Positions 16,040 to 25,990 of a stretch of 64,000 nucleotides of DNA are shown here, in pieces (the stretch's first letter is position 1; every line of letters starts with the position of its first letter). The DNA lies in NCBI GenBank assembly GCA_964633145.1, contig CAZWFE010000005.1:1-64000 (forward strand), read 5' to 3'. Under the pieces are notes generated by a model. It saw only the letters and a program-made list of their open reading frames with translations, ran no database searches and was not told the origin of the DNA. The stretch comes from CAJXSD01 sp964633145 (GTDB lineage: Bacteria > Pseudomonadota > Alphaproteobacteria > Rhodobacterales > Rhodobacteraceae). The position numbers were made by a program, and so were the translations under genes.

Positions 16040-16714
16040 TTATCCGTTGCGGGGAACGATGATCACCTCGACACGACGGTTTTGTGCGCGCCCCTCGGGG
16101 GTCAGGTTGGATGCCAATGGCTGGTCTTCGCCTGCGCCATAGGTACGGATGCGATAGGGGTCGACCCCATTTGCACGCACAACATCCGCAACCGCACCGG
16201 CACGGCGGGTCGATAAATCGACGTTATAGGCGGCATCGCCCGTGTTATCTGTGTGGCCCACAATCTGAACGTCAGAATTTGGATAATTCTGCAGGTTTGC
16301 GGCCAGCGTTGCCAAATCGCTGCGTAATCCGGGCGCGACATAGGTGCTGTCTACATCGAACAGAATGTCTTGGGGCAGGGTGACGATCAATCGATCGCCT
16401 GTATTTGTGATGACCACTTGGTCATTGTTCAAATCATTGCGCAGCTCTGCGGCCTGTTTGTCCAACTGGTCACCGATGGCTGCGCCTAAACCGCCCCCGA
16501 TAATTGCACCCTTAATCGCGGCACCGCGGCGGTTTGATTTGCTGCCGTCACTGGTTGCATAGGCGCCGACTGCGCCGATCAGGCTACCAATCATTGCGCC
16601 CTGTTTCGTTTTGGTGCGGTCCATGTTGGGATCATATTGCTGCGCACCGCCACAGGCGGTCAATGCCACGAGGGATGCAATAATTGTTACTGACTTAATT
16701 GTTTTGGTGCTCAT
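16040..16714 (-). CDS. OmpA-family lipoprotein (YiaD/Pal-like)
   Basis: A 224-residue outer-membrane lipoprotein. The signal peptide ends in LTAC (lipobox), residues about 40-90 are a glycine-zipper stretch (GAMIGSLIGAVGAY, GAIIGGGLGAAIGD), and the C-terminal 120 residues are an OmpA domain that binds peptidoglycan: VDSTYVAPGLRSDL, IVGHTDNTGDAAYN, LSTRRAGAV, EGRAQNRRVEVII. It should tie the outer membrane to the cell wall. The in-frame extension to 16828 would place about 38 residues before the signal peptide and is rejected. It lies 110 bases downstream of the Ada-like gene on the same strand. Confidence 0.9.
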   Translation of the reverse strand: MSTKTIKSVTIIASLVALTACGGAQQYDPNMDRTKTKQGAMIGSLIGAVGAYATSDGSKSNRRGAAIKGAIIGGGLGAAIGDQLDKQAAELRNDLNNDQVVITNTGDRLIVTLPQDILFDVDSTYVAPGLRSDLATLAANLQNYPNSDVQIVGHTDNTGDAAYNVDLSTRRAGAVADVVRANGVDPYRIRTYGAGEDQPLASNLTPEGRAQNRRVEVIIVPRNG

Positions 16715-16824
16715 AACGTCCTCAGATATTGTGGTCGATTTCAAATTGGTTTGATCACTTTCAGTATCCACTGTCTTGGACCAAACACCAATAAGAATAT
16801 TCAAAACGGCAGGAATTTGCCAGA

Positions 16825-17673
16825 TCATATATCGGCTGCTGCATCACGGCGCGCGCTTTCATGGGCTAAAATCGCGCGTTTTACGGCCAAGCCCCAGTGA
16901 TAGCCGCCCAAACTGCCATCCTTGCGCAGGGCGCGGTGACAGGGGATTAACAATCCGATTGGATTGCGTCCCACGGCCGTGCCGACGGCGCGCACAGCCT
17001 TTGGGTGGCCAATCGCCTGTGCAATATCGGAATATGTGGTGACATAGCCTGATTTGATATCCAGCAAGGCCTGCCAAACCTTGATTTGAAATGGCGCACC
17101 CATCAGCGATAGGGGCGCTGTGCCGCGCAGATTGAAAATTGCCGCGGCCCATTCGTCAAGTTGCTGGTTTTTGGGCTGAAACCGCGCCTTGGGCCAGCGG
17201 GCGGCCATGTCGTCCCATGTGTCGGATTGATCCGCATCGGATGCAAAGGCCAGACCGCAAATGCCCCGATCGGTTGCCATTAACAATGCCTGACCAAAGG
17301 GGCTGTCATACCAACCATGATAAATGTCTAATCCCAGCCCACCCGCGGCATAGGTGCCCGGTGTCATCGCCTCCCACTTTAGGAACAAATCATACAGCCG
17401 CGCAGTACCCGACAGGCCCGCGTTCAATGCGGTATCCAATGTTGTGTGATGATTGCGCAGCATCTGTTTTGACAGGTCTAGGGCCAAATATTGTTGATAG
17501 GCTTTGGGCGATACCCCCACCCACTTTGAGAATAATTTTTGAAAATGTGATGGGCTCATATCCAAGGCCCGGGCCAATGTGGTCAGGTCCATCCCCTGTG
17601 GGGCCGCGTCAATCAGCTGAATTGCACGTTCGATCACGCGATAGGAATAGGATGTGTCTTGTGTCATCTGCAT
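16825..17673 (-). CDS. Ada-like AraC-HTH plus O6-methylguanine-DNA methyltransferase
   Basis: About 282 residues. The first third is an AraC-type helix-turn-helix (LTTLARALDMSPSHFQKLFS); the C-terminal half is an alkyltransferase domain ending with the suicide cysteine in LLIPCHRALRKDG and GGYHWGLAVKRAIL. It removes O6-alkyl groups from guanine and may regulate repair genes. Compared with E. coli Ada it lacks the N-terminal zinc-binding domain whose methyl-phosphotriester transfer switches on transcription, so activation must differ or be absent. Three ATGs (17691, 17673, 17667) are possible; GGAAAA supports 17673 or 17667. It is divergent from nth. Confidence 0.88.
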   Translation of the reverse strand: MQMTQDTSYSYRVIERAIQLIDAAPQGMDLTTLARALDMSPSHFQKLFSKWVGVSPKAYQQYLALDLSKQMLRNHHTTLDTALNAGLSGTARLYDLFLKWEAMTPGTYAAGGLGLDIYHGWYDSPFGQALLMATDRGICGLAFASDADQSDTWDDMAARWPKARFQPKNQQLDEWAAAIFNLRGTAPLSLMGAPFQIKVWQALLDIKSGYVTTYSDIAQAIGHPKAVRAVGTAVGRNPIGLLIPCHRALRKDGSLGGYHWGLAVKRAILAHESARRDAAADI

Positions 17674-17776
17674 TTTTTCCAACTTTTGCATAGTTTAGGC
17701 TAGGCGAGATGTGTTTTCGACCCGAAACTTGCTATATTGCTTGTAACAGACGGAAAATCGGGGCAAACACGGATCC

Positions 17777-18421
17777 ATGTCAAAACAGCTTGATTATCAT
17801 ACCATTCGTGAAATCTTTACACGGTTTCAGGACGTCAGCCCCGAACCCAAGGGGGAATTGGACCATGTCAATGTCTATACATTGGTGGTTGCGGTGGCGC
17901 TGTCGGCGCAGGCCACGGATGTTGGCGTAAACAAAGCCACCAAAGAGCTGTTCAAAATCGCGGATACGCCGCAAAAAATGCTGGATCTGGGCGAAGAGGG
18001 GTTGATTGAACATATCAAAACCATCGGGCTTTATCGGAATAAGGCGAAAAATGTCATCAAGCTTAGCCAGATCTTGGTCGATCACTACGGTGGCGAGGTG
18101 CCAAATTCCCGCGCGGCATTGCAATCCTTGCCAGGCGTTGGCCGCAAAACGGCGAATGTCGTGTTGAATATGTGGTGGCGTCAGCCCGCGCAGGCGGTGG
18201 ATACCCATATTTTCCGTGTCGGCAATCGCACTGGCATCGCCCCGGGCAAAGATGTAGATGCGGTCGAACGCGCGATAGAAGATCACATCCCAGCGGATTT
18301 TCAACTGCATGCCCATCATTGGTTGATCTTGCATGGTCGCTATCATTGCAAGGCCCGCAAGCCGATGTGTTCAACATGTTTGATCCGCGATCTGTGCGGA
18401 TATGAGGAAAAAGAGTTATGA
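17777..18421 (+). CDS. nth: Endonuclease III
   Basis: A 214-residue helix-hairpin-helix DNA glycosylase/AP lyase that removes oxidised pyrimidines. LPGVGRKTANVVLN carries the catalytic Lys, VDTHIFRVGNR the catalytic Asp, and the C-terminal CKARKPMCSTCLIRDLC gives the C-x6-C-x2-C-x5-C [4Fe-4S] ligands. Length is normal. Its stop overlaps the start of the PfkB kinase by 4 bases (ATGA), so the two are translationally coupled. It is divergent from the Ada-like repair gene. Confidence 0.96.
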   Translation: MSKQLDYHTIREIFTRFQDVSPEPKGELDHVNVYTLVVAVALSAQATDVGVNKATKELFKIADTPQKMLDLGEEGLIEHIKTIGLYRNKAKNVIKLSQILVDHYGGEVPNSRAALQSLPGVGRKTANVVLNMWWRQPAQAVDTHIFRVGNRTGIAPGKDVDAVERAIEDHIPADFQLHAHHWLILHGRYHCKARKPMCSTCLIRDLCGYEEKEL

Positions 18422-19404
18422 AAAAATATCAGGTGCTTGGTATCGGGAACGCGATTGTTGACGTCATTTCACGCAGTGACGATACATTTTTGTCAGACAA
18501 TGCCATCGACAAAGGGATCATGCAGTTGGTCGACCAAGAGCGTGGCGAATTTTTATACGATGCCATGACAAACCGTGTTCAGGCGCCGGGTGGATCGGTG
18601 GCCAATACGCTGGCGGGTTTGGGTGAATTGAAGCTGCGCACAGGGTTTATCGGGCGTGTGGCTGATGATGAACTGGGCCGCTTCTATGCGCAGGCCATGG
18701 ACCAAGAGGGCACCGATTTTGTAAACCCGCCGGTGGCAGCAGCTGATTTACCAACATCGCGTTCAATGATTTTTGTGTCGCCTGATGGGGAACGGTCGAT
18801 GAATACATATTTGGGCATTTCTGCCGATCTGGGCCCTGATGATGTGGTGGACGCTGTTGCACAGGATGCAGAGATCGTGTTCCTTGAAGGATATTTGTTT
18901 GACAAAGATCCCGGCAAAGAGGCATTCAAAAAACTGGCGCGCCTGTGTCGTGCCGCGGGTGGACAGGCCGGCATTTCGATTTCCGATCCATTCTGCGTCG
19001 AACGCCACCGCGACGATTTTTTGCATCTGATCGAACATGAATTGGATTTTGTCATCGGCAACGAAGATGAGGTGAAATCCCTGTTTCAGACCGATGATTT
19101 GGACAGTGCCTTGGACCGTTTGGCAAAAATTGCGCCTTTGGTTGTTTGCACACGTTCAAGTGATGGGGTCAGCGCCATTCGCAATGGCCAACGCGTGGAT
19201 GTGCCTGTTGATAAGATTGTTGCCATTGACACAACGGGCGCAGGGGATCAATTCGCGGCTGGATTCCTTTATGGTTTGGCCACCGATCGCGATTTGGCGA
19301 CCAGTTGTAAAATGGGCTGCATCGCCGCGGGCGAGGTGATCCGCCATATCGGACCACGCCCTGAAACGCCGGTCGCCGAATTGTTTGCCGCCGCCGGTCT
19401 GTTG
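18418..19404 (+). CDS. PfkB-family kinase, probable adenosine kinase (3' end in gap)
   Basis: 329 codons are visible before the run of N. The PfkB signature is complete: GNAIVDVISR at the start, the GGSVANTLAGLG substrate loop, and DTTGAGDQFAAGFLYGL with the catalytic Asp. The family length is about 330 residues, so only a few residues are probably missing. It should phosphorylate adenosine or a related nucleoside/sugar with ATP. An apparent read-through into sequence after the N run is an artefact of the placeholder. It overlaps nth by 4 bases. Confidence 0.88.
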
Positions 19405-19504
19405 NNNNNNNNNNNNNNNNNNNNNNNNNNNNNNNNNNNNNNNNNNNNNNNNNNNNNNNNNNNNNNNNNNNNNNNNNNNNNNNNNNNNNNNNNNNNNNNN
19501 NNNN
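19405..19504. other. Assembly gap of 100 N
   Basis: Exactly 100 N, the usual placeholder for a gap of unknown size. It must hide the end of the kinase and the N-terminal catalytic part of the following glycosyltransferase, so the real length is probably several hundred bases or more. Confidence 0.95.
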
Positions 19505-20507
19505 ATTGGGCATGGCCCGCGATATCCCAACGGGGTTAAACGTGCGCATTGGCAGCCAATGGTGGTGCCTGCGCCGGTCGACCGTTCAACGTGTTTTGAA
19601 ATTCACACGCCGTAATCGGCGCATCATCCAGTTTTTCAAAACCACATGGATCCCTGACGAGATATTTTTCCAAACAATCGTACCGCGCCTGATTCCAGCG
19701 GATGAAATTGAAAACCGGCCCCCCACATTTTTGCATTTTTCAAACTATGGCTTGCCGATATCATTTTATCCCGAGCATTATGATTTTCTGGTGGATCAGG
19801 ACGTGTTTTTTGCCCGCAAAATCGGCCGCGGGTCACCATCGTTTATTCAAAAATTGTGGGACCTTTATGCCAGTGATCTGGTGTCAACGCAGGTGGTGCA
19901 AAATGGCAAAGAATTGATTACAGATATCCAAGCCGCAGGTCGGACAGGCAGACGGTTTGGGGGGCGGTTTTTTGATCCAGCCCAAACACTGCGCCCTGAT
20001 CAAAGCGTGACTTTGGTCGTAACAGCAGATGATGATCTGCCATCGCACTGCAACCAGCCGCACCATGGGTTTGTCTTTGCCGGGCCAGTTACGGGGCGAA
20101 ATGGGGCGGTGGCGGATCAAATTCCATTTATGGATCGTGCGGCACGATTGGAAAATCCATGTTTGGTTTTGGCTGTTCTTTGCTTTGGTCAATCCGCGCA
20201 ACATACGACAATGTTTGTTCATCCTGCAGATGCGGCGGCGTTGACCAAGCTAGCGCAGTTGCGGGGGCAGGTGCGCGTGATTATTGACAGCGCTCTATCC
20301 AATTCCCATGCATCCGAATATCCCCCGCGATTGGGCGAATTAGACACCCAATGGCAAAATGGACTTGCTGATATTATCAGACAGGTTAAATGCGATCATA
20401 ACGGGCAGGTGTTTGATGTACCAAACACCCTGTCACGCACAGATGCCCGCGCATGGATATTGGCGCGGTTAAACCAGACAGAGGATACAGATGGCCTATC
20501 ACTATGA
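19505..20507 (+). CDS. C-terminal part of a Core-2/I-branching-type beta-1,6-GlcNAc transferase
   Basis: The visible 333 codons start directly after the gap. IGSQWWCLRRSTVQRVL followed by FFKTTWIPDEIFFQTIV is the end of the Core-2/I-branching (GT14) catalytic domain: the WW and the DE..FFQT block are the best-known pieces. The remaining roughly 270 residues match the extra C-terminal domain found on the roseobacter versions (PTFLHFSNYGLPISFY, DVFFARKI). The nucleotide-sugar binding part lies in the gap. It would transfer a sugar to a surface glycan; the acceptor is unknown. It overlaps the HIT gene by 17 bases. Confidence 0.75.
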
Positions 20508-20871
20508 TGACACAAATATTTTCGCCAAGATCCTGCGCGGCGAAATCCCAAATAAAACCGTTTTGGAAACCGAACATTCCCTAGCGTTCGAAGATATCGC
20601 CCCCCAAGCCCCAATCCATGTGTTGGTGATCCCCAAGGGGCCATATGTCAGCTATGATCATTTCGCCCAATCCGCCAGTGATGCAGAAATCGTGGATTTC
20701 ACACGCATGATCGGCAAGGTTTGTGAAAAATTGGGCGTGCAGCCGCCGCACGGTGATGGGTTTCGCGCCATCGCAAATACTGGCGCCCATGGTGTACAAG
20801 AGGTCCCGCACCTGCATGTCCATATCTTGGGCGGGCGTATGCTAGGGCGTATGCTGCAACGCGCTGAATAA
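20491..20871 (+). CDS. HIT-family (histidine triad) protein, HinT-like
   Basis: A 126-residue protein with the histidine triad HLHVHILGG near the C-terminus, plus NIFAKILRGEIPN and HVLVIPKGPYVSY typical of the HinT branch. These enzymes hydrolyse nucleoside phosphoramidates and acyl-adenylates. It starts inside the 3' end of the glycosyltransferase gene, so it is likely cotranscribed, and ends 4 bases before the convergent ABC ATPase gene. Confidence 0.92.
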   Translation: MAYHYDDTNIFAKILRGEIPNKTVLETEHSLAFEDIAPQAPIHVLVIPKGPYVSYDHFAQSASDAEIVDFTRMIGKVCEKLGVQPPHGDGFRAIANTGAHGVQEVPHLHVHILGGRMLGRMLQRAE

Positions 20872-20875
20872 TCCG

Positions 20876-21808
20876 CTAGGTTGACTTGGTCAGGGATAAA
20901 AACACGTCTTCCAGGTCGGCCTGTTCCGTGCGCACATCGGCGATTGTAATGCCGGATGATTTTACAAATTGCAAAACATCATCGGCCGTTATGTCCTGCG
21001 CACGATAGCTGAATACGATCGATCCATCATCACGCCGCTGGGTGGTGATGTGATCAGATTGCGGCAATTGGGCAACGGGTTGCGCTGGCTGTATGACCAG
21101 CGATTTTGCATCCAATTTTCCCAACAGGTTTTTGGTCGTATCCTGCGTGACAATCTGGCCTTGTGATAGAATGGCGATTTCGTCGCACATTTCTTCGGCC
21201 TCTTCCAGATAGTGGGTGGTCAGGATAATTGTCATGCCGCGTTCACGATTCAATCGGCGTACATTTTGCCACAGCATTTGACGCAATTCGATATCCACAC
21301 CTGCAGTGGGTTCGTCCAAAACCAATATCTGCGGGTGATGCACCAATGCCTTGGCCAATAACAACCGCCGGCGCATGCCCCCTGACAGGGTGCGCGCATA
21401 GGCATGTGCTTTGTCTGTCAGGCCAACCATTTCTAAAATGGCATCACTTTGGCGGTCTTTGGTGGGAATACCGTACAGTCCTGCTTGGACCTCTAATGCG
21501 CCGCGTGGGGTGAAAAACGGGTCAAGGTTCAATTCCTGTGGCATGACGCCGATGGCCGCGCGCGATTGGCGGGGCGATTGATCTTGGTCAAAGCCCCAGA
21601 TACGAATCGATCCACTGGTTTTATTCACCAAGCCCGCCAAAATATTTATCATTGTGGATTTTCCCGCACCGTTCGGTCCCAACAGACCAAAGATGGATCC
21701 GCGCGGGATCGACAGGTCTACGCCCTTTAGTGCAAATTTTTCCGGCTGATTGTGCTGTGCCGCATAGGTTTTCACCAAATTTTTGATTTCTATGGCTGCT
21801 TGGGTCAT
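20876..21808 (-). CDS. ABC transporter ATP-binding protein (ABC-2 / drug-export type)
   Basis: A 310-residue single ATPase: Walker A GLLGPNGAGKSTMIN, Q-loop GVMPQELNLD, signature TLSGGMRRRLLLAKAL, Walker B ILVLDEPTAGVD and H-loop TTHYLEEAEEMCD. Its length, and a C-terminal tail after residue 220, place it with the CcmA/DrrA-like exporters that pair with an ABC-2 permease. No permease gene is adjacent in the visible sequence. The frame is open to 21865 but MTQAAIEIKNLV at 21808 is the natural start. It is divergent from the zinc-finger gene. Confidence 0.9.
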   Translation of the reverse strand: MTQAAIEIKNLVKTYAAQHNQPEKFALKGVDLSIPRGSIFGLLGPNGAGKSTMINILAGLVNKTSGSIRIWGFDQDQSPRQSRAAIGVMPQELNLDPFFTPRGALEVQAGLYGIPTKDRQSDAILEMVGLTDKAHAYARTLSGGMRRRLLLAKALVHHPQILVLDEPTAGVDIELRQMLWQNVRRLNRERGMTIILTTHYLEEAEEMCDEIAILSQGQIVTQDTTKNLLGKLDAKSLVIQPAQPVAQLPQSDHITTQRRDDGSIVFSYRAQDITADDVLQFVKSSGITIADVRTEQADLEDVFLSLTKST

Positions 21809-21877
21809 TGCGGTACTTGCCCCCTTGGATGTAATCGCGCATAACATATTGGAACCAAAATGCAAAAGGAAATGCCA

Positions 21878-22054
21878 ATGTCAATGCAAGCTCCTGAAAC
21901 CCGTGTCGTGGAAACCTATCGCGTTGCCTGTGACGGTGGCGAAGGCGCCTTGGGCCACCCCCGCGTTTGGTTACAAATCCCTACGGACAAAGGTTGGGTG
22001 GAATGCCCATATTGCGATGCCAAACTGGTTCATCGCGATCATCAAGACCAGTGA
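21878..22054 (+). CDS. Zinc-finger (zf-CHCC / NDUFS6-like) small protein
   Basis: A 58-residue protein with CDGGEGALGHPRVWL and WVECPYCDAKLVHRD: the Cys, His, Cys and Cys spacing is that of the zf-CHCC family, related to the NDUFS6 accessory subunit of complex I. In alphaproteobacteria these small proteins may associate with the respiratory NADH dehydrogenase; that is knowledge of the family rather than something visible here. ATG 21878 sits 7 bases behind AAAGGA; upstream ATGs at 21860 and 21872 are less well placed. Confidence 0.85.
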   Translation: MSMQAPETRVVETYRVACDGGEGALGHPRVWLQIPTDKGWVECPYCDAKLVHRDHQDQ

Positions 22055-22114
22055 TGGTTGTTTGAATACATCCTTTTACCACGGACGTGTCACATTTTAG
22101 CCCAAATGTGAATC

Positions 22115-22214
22115 NNNNNNNNNNNNNNNNNNNNNNNNNNNNNNNNNNNNNNNNNNNNNNNNNNNNNNNNNNNNNNNNNNNNNNNNNNNNNNNNNNNNNN
22201 NNNNNNNNNNNNNN
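22115..22214. other. Assembly gap of 100 N
   Basis: Exactly 100 N, again a placeholder for unknown length. The polA reading frame emerges directly from it, so the start codon and promoter of polA are missing. Other genes could also be hidden here. Confidence 0.95.
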
Positions 22215-25000
22215 CAGGACATCATTTGCATTTAATTGATGGGTCGGCGTTTATTTTTCGCGCCTTTCATGCGTTGCCCCCTTTGACGCGGAAATCCGAT
22301 GGGTTGCCCGTGGGCGCAGTCAGCGGGTTTTGCAATATGCTGCTGCGGTATATTGAGGGCAACACAGGCCCCGATGCGGCCACCCATTTGGCGGTCATTT
22401 TTGACAAGGGCAGCCATACATTTCGCAATGACATGTATGATCAGTACAAAGCAAACCGCGATGCCATGCCCGAGGATTTGCGCCCCCAAATCCCCCTGAC
22501 CCGTGACGCAACCCGCGCCTTTAATATCGCATGCGAAGAAATTCAGGGATATGAGGCCGACGACATCATCGCGACACTGGCCCATCAGGCGCGTGACGCG
22601 GGCGGGCGTGTGACGATTGTCAGTTCTGACAAAGATTTGATGCAGCTGGTCGGCGGCGGTGTCGAAATGTTTGACGCCATGAAAAACCGACGGATTGATC
22701 GTGACGGGGTGTTTGAAAAATTCGGCGTGTTTCCCGAACGCGTGGTTGATGTTCAGGCCTTGGCCGGTGACAGCGTTGATAATGTGCCCGGTGCGCCCGG
22801 GATCGGCATAAAAACTGCGGCTTTGTTGATCAATGAATATGGTGATTTGGAAACGCTGCTGGAACGGGCGGGCGAAATCAAACAGAACAAGCGCCGCGAA
22901 ACATTGATAAATCACGCCGACCAAATCCGTCTGAGCAAGCGGTTGGTCGAATTGGATGCCAACACACCGCTGGATTTCACGCTGGATGATCTGGAACTGC
23001 GCGATCCCGAACCTGAGGTTTTGTTGGATTTTCTGGCGCAAATGGAATTTCGCACCATCACGAAAAAGGTCGCCGAAAAATTTAACCGCACTGCGCCGGA
23101 AATCAATGATACCCCACAGCAAATGGCATCAGAACCCATTGCGGCAACAACGGTTGGGTTTGACGCGGATCAATATGTTTGCATTCGTGACGTGGAAACA
23201 TTGGACGCATGGTGCGCGCAGATCACTGAATTGGGCTATGTCGCTGTGGACACCGAGACCACGTCACTGAATGAAATGCGCGCAGAATTGGTGGGTATTT
23301 CATTGGCCACGGCACCAGGTGTCGCGGCCTATATTCCCATTGCGCACAAAGATGGCGCGGCGGATGATCTGTTTGCCACCGAAAGCTTGGTGGAAAACCA
23401 GCTAACCATGGACCAAGTGTTTGACCGTTTGGGGCCAATATTGACCGACCCTGCGATTTTAAAAATTGGTCAAAACATCAAATACGATGCCAAGATTTTT
23501 GCGAATTTGGGGCAGGATATTGCACCCTTTGATGATACGATGTTGCTGTCTTATGCCCTGCATGGTGGTTTGCATGGGCATGGGATGGATACGCTCAGCG
23601 ATCGGTATCTAAACCACACCCCCATCCCGATCAAAGAACTGTTGGGGTCAGGAAAATCGGCAATCACCTTTGATCGTGTGCCCATCGATCAGGCCACGCC
23701 TTATGCAGCCGAAGATGCGGACATCACCCTACGCCTTTGGCAATTGTTTAAACCCCAATTGCATCAGGCCAGCGTGACCACCGTTTATGAAACGATGGAA
23801 CGCAGCCTAGTGCCGGTTTTGGCCAAAATGGAACGCGCAGGCGTTTTGGTGGATCGCGATACACTCAGCCGTATGTCCAATGCATTCGCCCAAAAAATGG
23901 CCGCGCTTGAGGCGGAAATTCACGAATTGGCAGGCCAGTCATTTAACGTGGGTTCACCCAAACAGCTGGGTGAAATCATGTTCGACAAATTGGGGTATGA
24001 GGGCGGCAAGAAAGGCAAAACAGGCGCCTATGCCACCGGTGCCGACATCCTTGAGGATTTGGCGACCCAACATGTATTGCCTGCGCGCGTGTTGGATTGG
24101 CGGCAGTTGTCGAAACTGAAATCCACCTATACCGATGCCTTGCAAGATCATATCAATCCGACCACGGGGCGGGTGCATACATCGTATTCTATTGCGGGGG
24201 CCAATACGGGCCGATTGGCATCGACCGATCCAAACCTGCAAAATATCCCCATCCGATCAGAAGAGGGCCGCCGCATCCGCGAGGCATTCATCGCCCCACA
24301 GGGCAAGGTATTGGTCAGTCTGGACTACAGCCAAATTGAATTGCGTATCTTGGCCCATGTGGCCGGTATTGGCAGTTTGAAACAGGCGTTCCGTGATGGA
24401 CATGACATCCACGCCATGACGGCATCGGAAATGTTTGACGTGCCATTGGATCAGATGACATCCGATATCCGCCGTCAGGCCAAGGCGATTAACTTTGGCG
24501 TCATTTACGGCATTTCTGGGTTTGGTTTGGCGCGTAACTTGCGTATCCCCCGGGCCGAGGCACAGGCCTTTATCGATCGCTATTTCGAACGGTTCCCCGG
24601 GATCAAGGATTACATGGACGCCACCGTCGCCTATGCCAAGGAACACCTATGTGTAAAAACCCTGTTTGGGCGTACCATCCATACACCTGAAATCAACGCC
24701 AAGGGACCGACCGCAGGCTTTGCCAAACGTGCGGCCATCAACGCCCCGATCCAAGGGACCGCAGCGGATATCATTCGCCGTGCAATGGTGCGCATGCCGG
24801 CCGCGATTGCGGATTTACCCGCAACGATGTTGTTGCAGGTCCACGATGAATTACTGTTTGAAGTCGATGCAGAGGCGGTCGATACGCTGATCGCACGGGC
24901 CAAGGATGTGATGGAAAATGCAGCCGATCCTGTTGTGCGTTTGGATGTACCGCTGATTGTGGATGCAGGGCAGGGCGACAACTGGGCCGTGGCGCATTAG
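22215..25000 (+). CDS. polA: DNA polymerase I (start codon in gap)
   Basis: The first readable residues are GHHLHLIDGSAFIFRAF, which normally stand about five residues after the start, so nearly the whole protein (928 residues) is present. Domains: 5' nuclease (to about 290, EADDIIATLAHQARDAGG, GDSVDNVPGAPGIGIKTA), a 3'-5' exonuclease that keeps its acidic residues (AVDTETTSLNEM, GQNIKYDAKIF, YAAEDADITLRLW), and polymerase motifs VSLDYSQIELRILAHVAG, RRQAKAINFGVIYGISGFG and LLQVHDELLFEVDA. It fills gaps in repair and removes Okazaki RNA primers. The kept exonuclease residues argue for working proofreading. Confidence 0.96.
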
Positions 25001-25014
25001 GTGTGTCGCGCCCC

Positions 25015-25245
25015 TTAGGACGGTTGTTTTGTGATTGCGGCAACGAACCGGCGTACGATGGGGGATACGATCAGGATTGTTGGAAATGCAATCGCCCAAC
25101 TGATGATCCACGCGTTCATCCATGACGCGCCAAATCCCACATCCCATCCGATGGCGCGCAGGGTTGCGATGCCAGACACGATCAATGACATCAGCCCCGA
25201 GACAAGAAAGCCAAACATAATTGGGGCAAAGCGGGGGTGAATCAT
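25015..25245 (-). CDS. DUF2798 small membrane protein
   Basis: A 76-residue protein with two hydrophobic segments (IMFGFLVSGLMSLIVSGIAT and AWIISWAIAFPTILIVSP) separated by a short loop, and a basic end IVRRFVAAITKQ. The SGLMSLIVSGIAT and SWAIAFPT(I/V)L blocks are the DUF2798 pattern. Function is unknown. AGGAG lies six bases before its ATG. It is convergent with polA. Confidence 0.85.
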   Translation of the reverse strand: MIHPRFAPIMFGFLVSGLMSLIVSGIATLRAIGWDVGFGASWMNAWIISWAIAFPTILIVSPIVRRFVAAITKQPS

Positions 25246-25331
25246 GGGGGGCTCCTGTTCAATTGTCTTTAAATCTTAATATTCAATATGTCGAATGTAA
25301 AGCCCAAGGTGCGCCAGCCCACAACCGCGCA

Positions 25332-25937
25332 CTAACCCTCTAATTCGGCGGATGGAACGATTGGGAAAAATTGCCCGCCAGAGCGCAGACCAAACCAAGA
25401 TACATCTTGGTATGTGTCATGGGTGCCAATATCAATCAGCCTGTAAAAACTTTTGCGATCGATCAATGCTTCTAGCCCTGCGCGCACATGAACATAGGGG
25501 GCGGGTTCATCCGTTTGCGGATCGCGCATGACGCGAATGGGGTTGTCTGAATTGGCGATTGTGACATCGCCCACATGGGTTTCGAAACAAATCTCTTGGT
25601 CTGGGCCTGCATTTTTGACCGTAAAATCAATCGCAACAAAGGGGGCGTCATCGACGGTTATGCCCACCTTTTCTACGGGTGTGACCAGAAAATATTTGTC
25701 ACCATCTTTGCGCAGGATCGATGAAAACAGTTTGACCAATTCAAAGCGCCCAATCGGGGTGCCCAGATAAAACCATGTCCCATCACGGGCAATGCGCATA
25801 TCCAAATCCCCGCAAAATGGCGGGTTCCATAGATGCACGGGCGGCAAACCTTTGGTTTTTTGGGCTGCACGGGCGGCGGTTGCCAAATTCTCTGCGTTGG
25901 GTTTCGGTGAAATTTTGCCACACATTCGTTTTGCCAT
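25332..25937 (-). CDS. DUF1285 protein
   Basis: A 201-residue soluble protein. GLPPVHLWNPPFCGDLDMRI and ARDGTWFYLGTPIGRFELV are the well-kept DUF1285 blocks, followed by KYFLVTPVEKVGITVDDAPF. The family has no assigned activity; its structure is known to be all-beta. No signal peptide is visible. Several ATGs (25973, 25952, 25937) are possible and none has a well-spaced ribosome site. It is divergent from the moxR operon. Confidence 0.85.
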   Translation of the reverse strand: MAKRMCGKISPKPNAENLATAARAAQKTKGLPPVHLWNPPFCGDLDMRIARDGTWFYLGTPIGRFELVKLFSSILRKDGDKYFLVTPVEKVGITVDDAPFVAIDFTVKNAGPDQEICFETHVGDVTIANSDNPIRVMRDPQTDEPAPYVHVRAGLEALIDRKSFYRLIDIGTHDTYQDVSWFGLRSGGQFFPIVPSAELEG

Positions 25938-25990
25938 TTCCCTAATTTGCATTACACCTAATATATAGAACAAACTTATTGGAGTGCAAA

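Noticed and set aside
18418..19539. Fusion of the PfkB kinase with the sequence after the gap
   Set aside because: The open frame through the N run is an artefact of a 100-base placeholder; the real sequence is longer and the next gene is in another frame.
22232..23122. 296-residue minus-strand open frame under polA
   Set aside because: It is an antisense shadow of a clearly coding polymerase with intact motifs.
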